Below, piece by piece: positions 37,694 through 48,393 of a stretch of 64,000 nucleotides of DNA; within the stretch, counting starts at the first letter, position 1; each line of letters starts with the position of its first letter. Both the position numbers and the translations under genes were made by a program. The stretch lies in assembly GCA_016713905.1 (NCBI GenBank), contig JADJOE010000001.1, positions 931,001-995,000 on the forward strand, in the 5' to 3' direction. A model generated the notes under the pieces. The model saw only the letters and a program-made list of their open reading frames with translations, made no database searches and was not told where the DNA came from. The stretch comes from Candidatus Vicinibacter proximus (GTDB taxonomy: Bacteria; Bacteroidota; Bacteroidia; Chitinophagales; Saprospiraceae).

Positions 37694-39886
37694 TTACCTT
37701 TTTATAACCAATTTGTGGATGCTGACATCCCCTTTCTTATTCCGTAAATTAATTAAATACAATCCGTCTTTTAATTGGAGCTGTTCCAGGTCAAGACTGA
37801 AATGTGTATGTTGTATAATTTCTTGGTGCCTTACTGTTCCATCGATAGTAATGAGATCCAACTTTATAGGAAGATCCACATCACGTAAATCAATTTTTAA
37901 TTCATTTTGTGCCGGATTAGGATACATTTTGGCAAAACTATAATTCGTGGAAGAATACACTTGCGTCAAAAAAGCCCAGAAGAGGGTATGATGGGTTTCG
38001 TTGGTTATGATAGGTTGATTTTTATCAAAATAAATTTCTGCCTGATTCTTTACCACAGCACCAACATTTAAGTCGGATTTTAAATTAATTCTAAAACTTA
38101 CATATCCGTTGGATCCTCTTTCATTTATTCCGGCATATGGTAAATTAATGTTGTCAAAAACAAATTCTATCACCCCATCCCGGATAGAATAATTCATCGG
38201 ATGAGAGCTTCCAATGAGTTCAAACGAATTAACATCCAGTCCCTGGTCAAGCCTGTCAACCACCCTAACCCGTTCCGCATAATCATTACCTGTGTTCTGA
38301 AACCTAATGGTATATTCAATGGGTTGATTGTTGATAAAATGTTGAGCTCCAAAACCCTTTGGCTCTGAAAGTTTATCATTAGGGTCATAAGATCCCCTTA
38401 ATATTTTGCAATCCACGGATTTAAATTTATCGTCTTCATCATTTGCAAAAGAAGTTGCGAATCCCTTGCTGGTCTCACCGTTTGGATTAACGCCACATCC
38501 TTCCACAAATATGGTAGGTCGGGAATTGCCTGGATGATTCAATGGTTGCTGAAGTAACATTCTATAGGTTCGGCCATTAGCCGGATAATCAAAAACTTTT
38601 TCCTCATTCATTTTCAACTTAACAGAACCTCTTAGCAATGGCATGATTTCATCTTCGATGATGGCAAATTCAGAAGCCAATGCCATGTCCGCTCCACCCA
38701 CATTGGTAATTGAAAATTTTACCAGATTGTTGGTTTTGTCGCAGGTACCTTTGAGTTTTAGACTACTGTTATCCCAGCTTTCAGGTTTAGGACAGGGATT
38801 ATCAGGGTATATATGTGACTCCACACAATAGGTATTTCCAAGATATTCCGGTTCGCAAGGTGTCTTCAATATAATTTTAAAACTCCCTTTGGTCATCCCC
38901 TTTAAATTCCCTAAATCAAATCGAATAAGCGGTAAATTAATATTGCTTGGGGTCAGGGTTGAAGTTACAAAAGTAAGAATTTCAGGAATCGTAACTTCAA
39001 TATAAGAATCATCAATATCCTCTACACTTATGTTTGAATAATAAACTGTATATTCAACATTGTTGCAAAATCTTAATCTGTCCGTTATCACTTCTGTTTG
39101 AAGTTGTTCACAATTTCCATTCTTCTGAATGCCTATATTAAGATCCGGAATGGCCTGCTTAAAGTCAACATTAACGATGTATTCTAGCTCACAACTGGCA
39201 ATAGCAGATGAGATTTCCTTTATATAGAATTTATGGGTTCCTGAATCTCTTTCATAAAGAGGGATTTTACCAATATTAGATGGATATAAATACTTCTTGC
39301 CTTTAAACTCATGAACAATGGTCAGAACATCCACTTTGGTTTCTGTATTTTGAAAAATACAATCAGCATTTGCATCAATAAATACCGTTGCATTTAAATA
39401 ATCTTTGGGCTCATCCGTTTTTATAATAAAGTCGCACACATCACCTGAGCAACCATCCACAAACAAGTAATATAATTTAAATGGATCAAGGACTGCACTG
39501 AAAGATTTTTTTCCGGGTCCATTACAACTTGGATCACAAACTACATTTTCGCTAAAACTACAATCGGTATAAATTCCAAATTGTACACCGGTACCATTAC
39601 CCGTACAATTGTCAAACTCGATTTCAAAACGATGCAAACCTCCGGGCGTATAAAAACTCCACCAACCCAGATTATGCGCAGCACCTCCTGATGGGCATAA
39701 GGGAGAAGGTCCGTCGTTTGCATTCGAAAAGTTCGGATTTCTTCCTCGCCATCCATTAATTTCACTAATGGAAAAAACCGGGGCATTGATGCATTGCAAT
39801 CCAAAAGTATCTATCTGGGCTATGGATTCTGAAACATTGAAGAGTACTTGCAACAAAATAAAACAAGAAATTATAACTCTGTTCAT
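37694..39886 (-). CDS. Large secreted protein with repeat (DUF11/DUF7619-like) region and T9SS type A sorting domain
   Basis: 730 residues. Signal peptide (IISCFILLQVLFNVSESIAQ). The N-terminal ~130 residues are cysteine-containing (DPSCNGPGKKSF, CSGDVCDF). A central part has DUF11-like strands. Residues ~500-620 match the widespread module GSYDPNDKLSEPKGF...IEYTIRFQNTGNDYAERVRVVDRL (positions ~507-550), and the C-terminus is a type A sorting domain starting MYPNPAQNELKIDL. Surface or secreted, likely adhesive; no enzyme motif seen. Confidence 0.85.
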   Translation of the reverse strand: MNRVIISCFILLQVLFNVSESIAQIDTFGLQCINAPVFSISEINGWRGRNPNFSNANDGPSPLCPSGGAAHNLGWWSFYTPGGLHRFEIEFDNCTGNGTGVQFGIYTDCSFSENVVCDPSCNGPGKKSFSAVLDPFKLYYLFVDGCSGDVCDFIIKTDEPKDYLNATVFIDANADCIFQNTETKVDVLTIVHEFKGKKYLYPSNIGKIPLYERDSGTHKFYIKEISSAIASCELEYIVNVDFKQAIPDLNIGIQKNGNCEQLQTEVITDRLRFCNNVEYTVYYSNISVEDIDDSYIEVTIPEILTFVTSTLTPSNINLPLIRFDLGNLKGMTKGSFKIILKTPCEPEYLGNTYCVESHIYPDNPCPKPESWDNSSLKLKGTCDKTNNLVKFSITNVGGADMALASEFAIIEDEIMPLLRGSVKLKMNEEKVFDYPANGRTYRMLLQQPLNHPGNSRPTIFVEGCGVNPNGETSKGFATSFANDEDDKFKSVDCKILRGSYDPNDKLSEPKGFGAQHFINNQPIEYTIRFQNTGNDYAERVRVVDRLDQGLDVNSFELIGSSHPMNYSIRDGVIEFVFDNINLPYAGINERGSNGYVSFRINLKSDLNVGAVVKNQAEIYFDKNQPIITNETHHTLFWAFLTQVYSSTNYSFAKMYPNPAQNELKIDLRDVDLPIKLDLITIDGTVRHQEIIQHTHFSLDLEQLQLKDGLYLINLRNKKGDVSIHKLVIKR

Positions 39887-40032
39887 AAGGATAAATTTTA
39901 GTCCTGTTTAAATAACGTAACAAAATTAGATGTGTCCCCTGATAAAGATATACCATTATTTCTTATTTTGTAGCTTAAAAAATTAAATAAAATTATTTAA
40001 ATACTTGTAAATCAAATATATAAAATCAATTA

Positions 40033-41460
40033 ATGTACCACAACAAGCTTAAAAATATTCAAATTTTAGAGCTATTGCAGCAACTAACGGAAAGAGAAAT
40101 ATCTAATTTTGTTAAATTCCTTCGTTCCAGGGGGGCGAATGATGCACTTTTAGTCTGTCTATCGCATCTTATAAAGTCAAAGATTAAGGATCCTGAAGAT
40201 CTAAAAATGAAGATCCATCAAGATCTTTATCCCAACCAAGCCTACAAAGATGTCCGGGTAAGACTACTTTTCTCTGATCTGTTGAAAGAATTAAAACAGT
40301 TTATCCATCAAAAAATAGTTTTTTCAGATTGGGATGCTGAACTGGACTTATTACAATTTTACCGAAAAAGGAGAGTGGAACGTTTATTTGAAAATCAAGT
40401 TGAACAACTGAAAGAAAGACTTTTATCACATTCCTCATGGGATGAAAATAAATATTATTATAATTATAGACTAGAGCTTGAAAAACTGAAATACGAGTCC
40501 GCCAAAAGCAGATATAACCCAACTAACTTTTCTGATGTTTTATCAAACTTTGAAATACACGTATTTATACAAAGACTAAGATTATATCTGGTACACCTAT
40601 CCTTTAGACAATTTGGTTCTGAGCTCAATACTTTTCCTGAATTAGAGTTAAGCATTCAGGACGGTATGAAGTCTGACTGGTCTGCAATTCCTGAGGTTAA
40701 CTTATATCTTGTTGCAGTTAAACTGTTTACGAATCCTGAAGATACCGACCACTACGAAAATTTTATTGCACAACTCAAACCTATTTCCATTAATCTGGAT
40801 CTGGAAACAAAAAGAGAACTTTATTCTCATGCTTTGAATTATTGTATCAGAAAAATTAACCGGAACGATGAACTGTTCTTTATGAAGACCTTGGACTTGT
40901 ATGATCATGGAGTAAAGGACAATTGGTTATTGGATAATGGTGTGATGAATCAGGTAACCTATAAGAATATTATAACACTCTGTATTCGGCTTAGCAACTT
41001 CCAACTGGCTGAAGAAAAACTAATTCAGTACAAAGAATTTGTTAATAAAAAGGACAGAGAAAGTATCTTCCAATTCAATCACGCAAGAATACTCAAAGAA
41101 AGAGGTCAAACAAGAGATGCACTAGTATTGCTATACTCTAATCGTTATAAGGATTCGCTCATCGAAATTCATGCACGTATAGAAATGATAAAAATTTATT
41201 ATGAACTTAAGGAAGATGATCTGCTTATAAATCAAATACAATCTACAGAAAAATTCATTAATAAATTGGATAAACTAGGCTATCATAAAAAATACTATAA
41301 CAATTTCTGCAAATATGCCACTCAACTCCACAAACTGAGAAGTACTTTAAAAAAAACTTTTATGGGCAAAGAGTTAATTAAAAAACTCAACAATGAAACC
41401 GAAGTAATAGAAATAAATTGGTTGCAAAAGGAAGTTTATAAAGAACTTTCTAATCTTTAA
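40033..41460 (+). CDS. All-helical protein of unknown function
   Basis: 475 residues, no signal peptide, dominated by amphipathic helices in a TPR-like rhythm (for example EKLIQYKEFVNKKDRESIF and FNHARILKERGQTRDALVLLY). The N-terminal ~100 residues (LLQQLTEREISNFVKFLRSRG) form a distinct helical start. I do not recognise a named family. It stands alone, divergent from the T9SS protein, and may belong to a lineage-specific family. Confidence 0.7.
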   Translation: MYHNKLKNIQILELLQQLTEREISNFVKFLRSRGANDALLVCLSHLIKSKIKDPEDLKMKIHQDLYPNQAYKDVRVRLLFSDLLKELKQFIHQKIVFSDWDAELDLLQFYRKRRVERLFENQVEQLKERLLSHSSWDENKYYYNYRLELEKLKYESAKSRYNPTNFSDVLSNFEIHVFIQRLRLYLVHLSFRQFGSELNTFPELELSIQDGMKSDWSAIPEVNLYLVAVKLFTNPEDTDHYENFIAQLKPISINLDLETKRELYSHALNYCIRKINRNDELFFMKTLDLYDHGVKDNWLLDNGVMNQVTYKNIITLCIRLSNFQLAEEKLIQYKEFVNKKDRESIFQFNHARILKERGQTRDALVLLYSNRYKDSLIEIHARIEMIKIYYELKEDDLLINQIQSTEKFINKLDKLGYHKKYYNNFCKYATQLHKLRSTLKKTFMGKELIKKLNNETEVIEINWLQKEVYKELSNL

Positions 41461-42233
41461 ATTATGCCGACGTATATACCACCAATATATCTCAACGGTA
41501 GAAATAATTTTAATCTTATAGCCGTTTACAAACTATAGTTATGAAAGTGATTTAAGCCTTTGGTTTGTTTAATTCACATTTATCAATTTTCGGCATTAGG
41601 ATTTCTATTCCAATGAAATATATTCAAGTGCCGACGATACTCTTTTCCAAGGACAGGATTTGATAAATAAAGTTCTGTCTATGGGCAGAGAACTCATTCA
41701 ATTTATTGAATTCAATTTAGCGCTTTGGTGGTAATCAAAGATCGGGCAATATTAGGACGCTTGTCTTTTGTGCAGTGCGATGAATTAAAACTGATCAATA
41801 ATAATATGTCTTATGAACAAGTTAAAAAATTGCCATTTATATTTTGGAGAAGATTACTGCGTCAGGTTCTTGCACAGAATACTTTACCTCTCTGCAGTTA
41901 TTTCCGAAAATTACATTCAGGGTTTAGAATGATTATCTTAGGGTAGATTTTCTAAAAAATGAATTATTAAAAAAAATTAGGGCATTTAAAGAAAGCTTCT
42001 TAAATTTGTTAATTGAGTATGTTAAAACGGGTTCCAAAAAATTTGTATAAACCTCAATGGTATACTTTTTTCAAATTTTATAATTCCTGACAGGTATGTT
42101 GCTCTTAAGAATGGAAGAGGTTTTATAACCACTCAATTAATTTGGCCAGACATAAGAATTTCTGTGTTTATATTTATAATTTTAGAATAAGCTGCTATCT
42201 TTTAGTTAACATATAAATTAGAAGATTATTAAG
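41461..42233 (+). other. Intergenic with possible decayed coding sequence
   Basis: No intact gene. An open stretch at about 41640-41946 reads like decayed protein in two frames: QGQDLINKVLSMGRELIQFI, then after a stop, YEQVKKLPFIFWRRLLRQVL. I do not recognise the family, and it may be chance. Confidence 0.25.
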
Positions 42234-43247
42234 ATGAGAAAAATTTCTGTAGTGGTATTTTTTACAAGCCTCTGGTCAATGTCATATGGACAGTTTCCAG
42301 GATCAGTAGATAGTTTATACACTTTTATCAAGTCAAATTCGATTTTACGAACCACAGTGGAGTGGACACAAATCGATGAGGCATTCCAAGAGCAAATCCA
42401 TACTGCTAAATCTCTTAAGGACACCATGAATTGCTTTGTTTTTGTATTGAAGCAACTGAATGATTATCATACACAGATTTTTCTCAACAATGAGTACTAT
42501 GGTTACTATCCAAGTTTTGAAGATTCAGTTTTGATTAGACTTAAAACTTTAAGTGACAGGGCAAGTTCTTCGATCAATCAAATACATTCTGAAATAATAT
42601 CGAAAGAAATAGGTTATATAAGAGTTCCTACCATGCAAGTTTACAATCAATTGCAGATAAATAATTATGCACAATCAATGGCTGACAAGATTACCGAATT
42701 GTCCAAGAATTGCAAAAATGGATTTATCATTGATTTGCGCTTGAACGGAGGAGGGAATGTCTACCCTATGTTATCTGGACTTAGCCTTTTTATGGGAAAC
42801 AAAACCATTGGATATGAAACAGATGTGGATGAGCAAGTCGTACGAAGTTGGGTATTGGAAAATGGAAATTTTGTAATAGGCGGATATCCATCAACCAACA
42901 TAAAAGTTGAACGTTTTTTAAACCTTGATTCTATTCCTATTGTGGTAATCATAGGTCCGGTTACAAGAAGTTCTGGAAGTATGACTGCTATAGCTTTTAA
43001 AGGAAGACCTAACACTATTTTTATAGGAGAGCCAACTGCTAACGGATACACTACATCAAACGGATACTTTCAATTTGCCTCAAACCTGACTCTGAATTTT
43101 GCAACTAACTATGTTGCGGATAGAAATAAGAATATATATAAAACGACCGTAAATCCAGACATAATAATTTCGCATGGAGATAATTTTGACCATCTAATGG
43201 AAGATAAGAAAATTCAGTTTGCAATAAATTGGTTGAATGGCAAATAA
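42234..43247 (+). CDS. S41-family (C-terminal-processing-like) serine peptidase
   Basis: 337 residues with a signal peptide (VVVFFTSLWSMSYGQ). The S41 core is present: GFIIDLRLNGGGNVYPM (about 162-178), the nucleophile loop IIGPVTRSSGSMTAIAFKG with the catalytic Ser, and IGEPTANGYTTSNGYF. There is no PDZ domain. The next gene, a serine hydrolase, starts 6 bases after its stop, so the two form an operon. Periplasmic peptidase of unknown substrate. Confidence 0.85.
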   Translation: MRKISVVVFFTSLWSMSYGQFPGSVDSLYTFIKSNSILRTTVEWTQIDEAFQEQIHTAKSLKDTMNCFVFVLKQLNDYHTQIFLNNEYYGYYPSFEDSVLIRLKTLSDRASSSINQIHSEIISKEIGYIRVPTMQVYNQLQINNYAQSMADKITELSKNCKNGFIIDLRLNGGGNVYPMLSGLSLFMGNKTIGYETDVDEQVVRSWVLENGNFVIGGYPSTNIKVERFLNLDSIPIVVIIGPVTRSSGSMTAIAFKGRPNTIFIGEPTANGYTTSNGYFQFASNLTLNFATNYVADRNKNIYKTTVNPDIIISHGDNFDHLMEDKKIQFAINWLNGK

Positions 43248-43252
43248 GAATT

Positions 43253-44443
43253 ATGAGATACAATTTACTTGTTTTGATAATATTCTTGGGCAGGACTTTA
43301 GCTCTTGCACAGGAAATTAAACCTAAAGAGATAGATGCTATTGAATCTATTGCTAAGAAATATATCCGGGAGTATGCAGTAACCGCTCTTTCAATTGGCA
43401 TTGTTAAAAATTCAGAACCCTATACTTTCCATTATGGATACACAGATGTAAATGGAAGGGTTCCCATATCCGACAGCACTATGTTTCATCTAGCATCTGT
43501 AACAAAACTTTTTACAGCAACTGCCATAATGCAACTTATTGAAAGTGGCCACTTAGGTTTGGAGGAAAAACTAGTCGATATTCTTCCGGCTTTTAAGATG
43601 AGAGATAAGCGTGCTAAAAAAATTACTGTTTGGCATCTGTTGACACATACTTCAGGATTGATGTGGGATAATATATTAGAAAATTCACCAAATGATACAA
43701 GTTCTGCTCGTTTATTCCTGCAAAAACTGAGTAAGAGAGAGTTGAATTTTAGACCTGGTGAAAAATTATCTTACAAAACTTATAGTAACACGGCTTATGA
43801 CCTTTTGGGTATGGTAGTTGAAAAGAAATCAGGGAAAATATTTAGTGATTATGTGACCGAAAATATTTTAAATCCCTTGCAAATGAAAAGAAGTACCTAC
43901 GACTATAAGGATATTGACTCAACATATCTTGCATTACCAGTTCTCCTTTCTGGAAAATCAAAAAAAATTGCCCGATTAAATTTAATTGGTTTAGACACCA
44001 ATGATTCGACTTGGGTTTCGAGTAATGGGTTAGGGTTAATTAATCATAATGTTTATGGTGAAGATTATGAACACAATCCAAGTGGTAATCTTATATCATC
44101 AGCCCTAGAGCTCAATAGATGGATGCAAGGCATGATGGAGATATATTCAAATTCAAAATCTAATAGTGTACTTAGTAGAAATTCATTATCGCAAATGTGG
44201 TCAATACAAAGACATATTGACAATAGTAAGACCTCCATTGGCTTAGGATGGTGGGTTTACCAAGATGACAAATTGGGTACTTCAGTTTTTCATGTAGGTA
44301 ATAATCCTGGTTTTTGCAGTATACTGATGATATTTCCGGATCAAAAGCTGGGAATTTGTATATTAAGTAATGCATCCTATGCGCAAAAAGCTATTTGGAA
44401 CAAAATGACTACCGAATTAGCTCAGCTTTTGATTAAAAAATGA
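43253..44443 (+). CDS. Secreted serine hydrolase, beta-lactamase/transpeptidase fold
   Basis: 396 residues from the ATG at 43253 (an in-frame start at 43229 would overlap the S41 gene). Signal peptide ends at ALAQ. Class C-type motifs: SVTK (Ser82, Lys85), the YSN triad in KTYSNTAYDLLG, and a C-terminal VFHVGNNPGF in the position of the KTG/HxG box. The family includes esterases, D-amino-acid peptidases and penicillin-binding-protein-like enzymes; resistance to beta-lactams should not be assumed. Co-transcribed with the S41 peptidase. Confidence 0.85.
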   Translation: MRYNLLVLIIFLGRTLALAQEIKPKEIDAIESIAKKYIREYAVTALSIGIVKNSEPYTFHYGYTDVNGRVPISDSTMFHLASVTKLFTATAIMQLIESGHLGLEEKLVDILPAFKMRDKRAKKITVWHLLTHTSGLMWDNILENSPNDTSSARLFLQKLSKRELNFRPGEKLSYKTYSNTAYDLLGMVVEKKSGKIFSDYVTENILNPLQMKRSTYDYKDIDSTYLALPVLLSGKSKKIARLNLIGLDTNDSTWVSSNGLGLINHNVYGEDYEHNPSGNLISSALELNRWMQGMMEIYSNSKSNSVLSRNSLSQMWSIQRHIDNSKTSIGLGWWVYQDDKLGTSVFHVGNNPGFCSILMIFPDQKLGICILSNASYAQKAIWNKMTTELAQLLIKK

Positions 44444-44591
44444 TGTCAGTATATTCCTGCTTGCAATTTATCTTTTTTTTGGGAATTTCTTAGTCCACAT
44501 TTTACTTCTTTTCCTGTTCATAAGTACAAAAATATTTTCGTAATCATGGCTGATTTTCAAGATGGTGATTCAATAGTTAAAATAAAATTTA

Positions 44592-45152
44592 TTAATCGTG
44601 AATTTTAAATATTTTTTTGATTTCAATTAAGTCGGAATCAGATTCACTATATGAAGTGTCCATTGAAATAAGTTCTTCTTCATGAAAAGTATGTCCTCCA
44701 TTAAATTTACCAATACTTTTTAGAAGAATATAATTATTGGATTTATATTCAGTAAAACATTCAGTTGTCCAATATTTTTCGAAATTAAAATTATCTAAAG
44801 AACCAAGAACGCGCTCTATACTAAATCCTTCATATTCTTCTTTTATGTATTTTGCATCAGTCCAAATTAAATAAGATTGTTGTAATTCTGTTTTCTTAAG
44901 AATTTCATTTTTAATGCTCGAGTCCAATATAATTCCACCCATCCAATTGCTACTTTCATCTAAATAGACACCATTCCAAAATACCTTTACAGTATCATTG
45001 CCTATTTTGTGATAAATATATTTATCATAAACATATGAATACTCCTTGTTTATTGTATTATACTTAACAAAAATTTCTGTTGGTGAAGTAAATACAATTT
45101 TATAAAAAATTATTGCGCCCGCAATAGTGTTTTTAAAGACAAATTTATACAT
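44592..45152 (-). CDS. Unknown protein with N-terminal hydrophobic segment
   Basis: 186 residues. A moderately hydrophobic start (FKNTIAGAIIFYKIVF) may be a membrane anchor; the rest is beta-rich and acidic, ending with ESDSDLIEIKKIFKIHD. Family not recognised. It starts 5 bases after the stop of the gene upstream, so the two are coupled. The pair resembles the layout of a small effector gene followed by its partner, but this is only a guess from arrangement. Confidence 0.5.
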   Translation of the reverse strand: MYKFVFKNTIAGAIIFYKIVFTSPTEIFVKYNTINKEYSYVYDKYIYHKIGNDTVKVFWNGVYLDESSNWMGGIILDSSIKNEILKKTELQQSYLIWTDAKYIKEEYEGFSIERVLGSLDNFNFEKYWTTECFTEYKSNNYILLKSIGKFNGGHTFHEEELISMDTSYSESDSDLIEIKKIFKIHD

Positions 45153-45157
45153 TATAA

Positions 45158-45739
45158 TTAGTTACAATTCCAAACTGGACTTGATGGTGTTACCCCAGGG
45201 TAAACATTTGATCCTACAGAAATAGATGGAAATACACTTAATAAAAATTGAAAATTTTCAAATCCTGCAATTTTATATTGAGCATTAAGAATTACTGTTA
45301 AATGTATTGCCAAGTTTCGATCCATTGCGGTCCAAATTCCCAATCTAGCTAATTTTAAAGCATTGGCTATGTTAGTTTTTATTGGTTTGTCACTGAGCAA
45401 TACACCATCAATGTTGTGCTCATTGAATTGAATGGAGATATTGCCGATATTCTTATTAATCCATGTACTTGAAATTTGAGGATGAATTTTATATAGACTC
45501 TTTGTAAGCAAGATATAATATGTCAATTGAATATTTTGTAGTATGAATGATTGCCTGCACAAATCGGTTATCTCTTCTTCTACTTCCCAATCTCTATAAG
45601 TATTTATATTTTTCATATAACATGATTCGAAATCAGTAAAATTTATATTGTTGCCCAAAGAAAAGTTCTCGAATTTTATATAACAAATGTCCAAATCATT
45701 TTGACCCTTCAAAGTAGTATATTTCATTAATTTTTGCAA
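45158..45739 (-). CDS. Unknown protein, possibly a fragment of a longer one
   Basis: The frame is open from about 45790; the usable starts are TTG 45739 or ATG 45727. The sequence (RDWEVEEEITDLCRQSFILQ..., NIANALKLARLGIW, ending SVGSNVYPGVTPSSPVWNCN) looks like the C-terminal part of a larger protein: there is no signal peptide and no good start. No domain recognised. Coupled to the gene downstream. Confidence 0.45.
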   Translation of the reverse strand: MQKLMKYTTLKGQNDLDICYIKFENFSLGNNINFTDFESCYMKNINTYRDWEVEEEITDLCRQSFILQNIQLTYYILLTKSLYKIHPQISSTWINKNIGNISIQFNEHNIDGVLLSDKPIKTNIANALKLARLGIWTAMDRNLAIHLTVILNAQYKIAGFENFQFLLSVFPSISVGSNVYPGVTPSSPVWNCN

Positions 45740-46161
45740 ACAAGGTAAGTTTTCTAAACAGTCTATTAAAAGTTCTTGTATTCCTGTGGACTTATTCTAT
45801 TATTTTAATGCAAATTTATCCTATTCTGCCAAAATTGCAAGTGTATTACAATTAATATTTGATAATTATTCCCTCAATCAAAAACTCTATAACTCCGTAT
45901 AATTTAATCTGGTTGACCAACACGAGGAGCAATGTAAATGGAAAAATTTATGATCGGCTTTCCCATTTAAGAAAGTCAGATTGTCAAAAAGTTAATTTGG
46001 GGTTTCACTTAAAAGTTGGATTGCGGGTCATCCTTAAGGATCCAGGTGTCGTTCACTTAATTTAATAGATTATAGGTGTATCCAAAAAATTTTAAGATAT
46101 TTACACTTAGAGAATTTAAAAAAAATAGTATAATCTTATGCTTTTATTCAAAATCTTTACA
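45740..46161. other. Intergenic between divergent genes
   Basis: About 420 bases. A 68-codon open frame at 45859-46065 has no recognisable features. It should contain the promoter of the serine hydrolase lipoprotein. Confidence 0.35.
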
Positions 46162-47958
46162 ATGAGAATCCCTATTTTATTTTTAGCCATATTATGTTTT
46201 TACTCATTGGGTTGTTCTCAAAATACTTACGCTCCGGAAACCCTCGATAGAATCAAAGAATTCGAGAATAATATCTCAGGAAATCTATTGCTAAATGATG
46301 AAATGCCGGGTACCATTGCTGAAAGGATGGCTAAATATAAGGTGAAGGGGATGAGCATTGCAGTCATACATAATTATAAAGTGGATTGGGCAAAAGGCTA
46401 TGGTTGGGCAGATGTAGCAGAGAAGAGACCGGTAACCACGGAAACTTTATTTGAACCGGGCTCTATATCAAAGTCTTTGAATGCTGTAGGTATTTTAAAA
46501 TTGGCTCAGGATAAAAAGTTAGACCTATACACCGATATAAATACCTATTTAAATTCATGGAAGTTTCCTTACGATTCACTTTCCGGAGGAAAAAAAATTA
46601 CTTTGGCTAATTTACTTAGTCATACAGCCGGCTTAACAGTGCATGGATTCCCGGGGCATGATATCCATGGGCCAATTCCAAGCTTGATTGAGGTTTTGGA
46701 CGGGAAAAAACCTTCTTTTACACCAGCAGTGCGCAGCATGTATGAACCAGGAGTGAAGTATGAATATTCAGGAGGAGGCACTTCAATTTCCCAATTAATT
46801 TTATCGGATATCGTAAAGCAACCTTATGATGTTTGGATGTATGATCATATTTTAAAACCAATCGGTATGACCCATAGTACTTATGCACAGCCACCAGCAC
46901 AAGATAGAAGGTATTTATGCGCTTCTGCCTACAATCAGGACGGCTTGCCGATAGATAATAAATTCCACGTGTACCCGGAACAGGCTGCTGCTGGATTGTG
47001 GATGACACCAAGTGACCTTTGTAATTATATTTTGGATATGCAAATGGCATTAAAAGGCACAGCTTCAAAAGTGCTGAATGATGAGATGGTGAAATTGCAT
47101 CTGACTCCGTATATTGACGAAAGCGCTGCGATGGGCACTTTTATAGAAGATCACGATGGCGTTAAATATTTTCAACACGGAGCTGGAAATGATGGTTTCT
47201 GCGGACAATTTTATGGTAGCCTGGAAGATGGCTATGGTGTTGTCATTTTCTTGAATTCAAGCTATCCAAAACTCTTGCCGGAATTAATTAATAGTGTAGC
47301 TAAGGTGTACAAGTGGAAAAATTTTTACCGGGAACCCCAAAGGAAAAAGAGTATCATGGTTAAGGAGGAAGTCATAAAGGACTATGAAGGTATATATTTA
47401 TACGATGACCAGTGGGCTGCAGTCGGAAAGAAAGACAATGAATACCATTTTTATACTAGATGGACTTATGCCAAAATGCATTTTACTTCAATGACCAGTT
47501 TTTTCAATGAGGAATTTCCAGCGGTAAAGGAGTTTATTAAAGATGCCAAAGGAAATGTAACAGGCTACAGTAGAAATGTAAATGGAAGGGATTTTCCAAA
47601 GGCGATTAAAATTGGGAATCCCGATACTGTCCAATTAACAACCCAATTATTCAATGAAATAGGATGGTATTTCTTAGAGATCAAAAAATATAAGGAGTCA
47701 TTAGCTTATTTCACCAGAGGAGTCCAGTTATATCCGGAAGATCTGAATTTGTTAATGAATCAGGCTCATCTGTATTTATTTAACCATGAGTATAACAAAG
47801 CCATAGATATTTATAAATCTCATCTTAAGGATTCTATTAAGCCAGGTTATATCTGGGAAGATTTAATGAGGGATGATTATATCTTTTTTAAAGATAATAA
47901 ATATGACCTCGTAATGTTTGATAAGGTATTTGCAGATTTAAATATTAAAAAACCATAG
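46162..47958 (+). CDS. Serine hydrolase lipoprotein (beta-lactamase fold) with C-terminal TPR-like helices
   Basis: 598 residues from ATG 46162, which starts a lipoprotein signal with CFYSLGC (Cys18); an in-frame ATG at 46138 is less likely. Active-site motif SISK (Ser101, Lys104), the second motif YSGGG in YEPGVKYEYSGGGTSISQ, and FQHGAGNDGFCGQFYGS in the HxG position. Residues ~400-490 are a beta-rich lobe; the last ~100 contain TPR-like helices (ESLAYFTRGVQLYPEDLNLL, YNKAIDIYKSHLKD). Outer-membrane or inner-membrane lipoprotein. One of two such hydrolases within 5 kb. Confidence 0.85.
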   Translation: MRIPILFLAILCFYSLGCSQNTYAPETLDRIKEFENNISGNLLLNDEMPGTIAERMAKYKVKGMSIAVIHNYKVDWAKGYGWADVAEKRPVTTETLFEPGSISKSLNAVGILKLAQDKKLDLYTDINTYLNSWKFPYDSLSGGKKITLANLLSHTAGLTVHGFPGHDIHGPIPSLIEVLDGKKPSFTPAVRSMYEPGVKYEYSGGGTSISQLILSDIVKQPYDVWMYDHILKPIGMTHSTYAQPPAQDRRYLCASAYNQDGLPIDNKFHVYPEQAAAGLWMTPSDLCNYILDMQMALKGTASKVLNDEMVKLHLTPYIDESAAMGTFIEDHDGVKYFQHGAGNDGFCGQFYGSLEDGYGVVIFLNSSYPKLLPELINSVAKVYKWKNFYREPQRKKSIMVKEEVIKDYEGIYLYDDQWAAVGKKDNEYHFYTRWTYAKMHFTSMTSFFNEEFPAVKEFIKDAKGNVTGYSRNVNGRDFPKAIKIGNPDTVQLTTQLFNEIGWYFLEIKKYKESLAYFTRGVQLYPEDLNLLMNQAHLYLFNHEYNKAIDIYKSHLKDSIKPGYIWEDLMRDDYIFFKDNKYDLVMFDKVFADLNIKKP

Positions 47959-48393
47959 TTGTTTTATTAAAAATTATCAAAAGCAGCTACAACAACTTTT
48001 GTAAACAAGTGCCGAAATGTAAGTCGATGTAACTCATTTCACAAACTAGTTTATATTAGATGTTCAGTAATCAATGGTACATTTAGTGCATATCAAACTT
48101 TGATCACCAAGTTAAAATTGTAAGGAATTTCACCCACTTTGCAAAGTCGATGAAGTAAGTGATCAGGAGGATTTTATGTTAAAATATATAATTTTTATAC
48201 AAGAGAAAAATTTATTTATGACCTTTATCAAGGGTTGAATTTGATCGGCGAAGTATTCTTTAATTCTAAATAAAAATGTATTTTTAGCAGATGAATTTTA
48301 ATTAAAGAAAAATACAAATAGTGTAATATTTATCCATTCTTGCTAGATAGTGATGATTATAATGTAAACAGTCCCAAAAAAGTGGCATATCTT
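47959..48393. other. Intergenic, no gene recognised
   Basis: About 430 bases, no coding sequence or repeat noticed; contains the promoter region of the HhH/Arr pair. Confidence 0.35.

Noticed and set aside
43229..43252. Upstream start of the serine hydrolase
   Set aside because: Overlaps the S41 stop and places polar residues before the signal peptide.
45859..46065. 68-codon plus-strand open frame
   Set aside because: No similarity to anything I recognise; lies in a promoter region.
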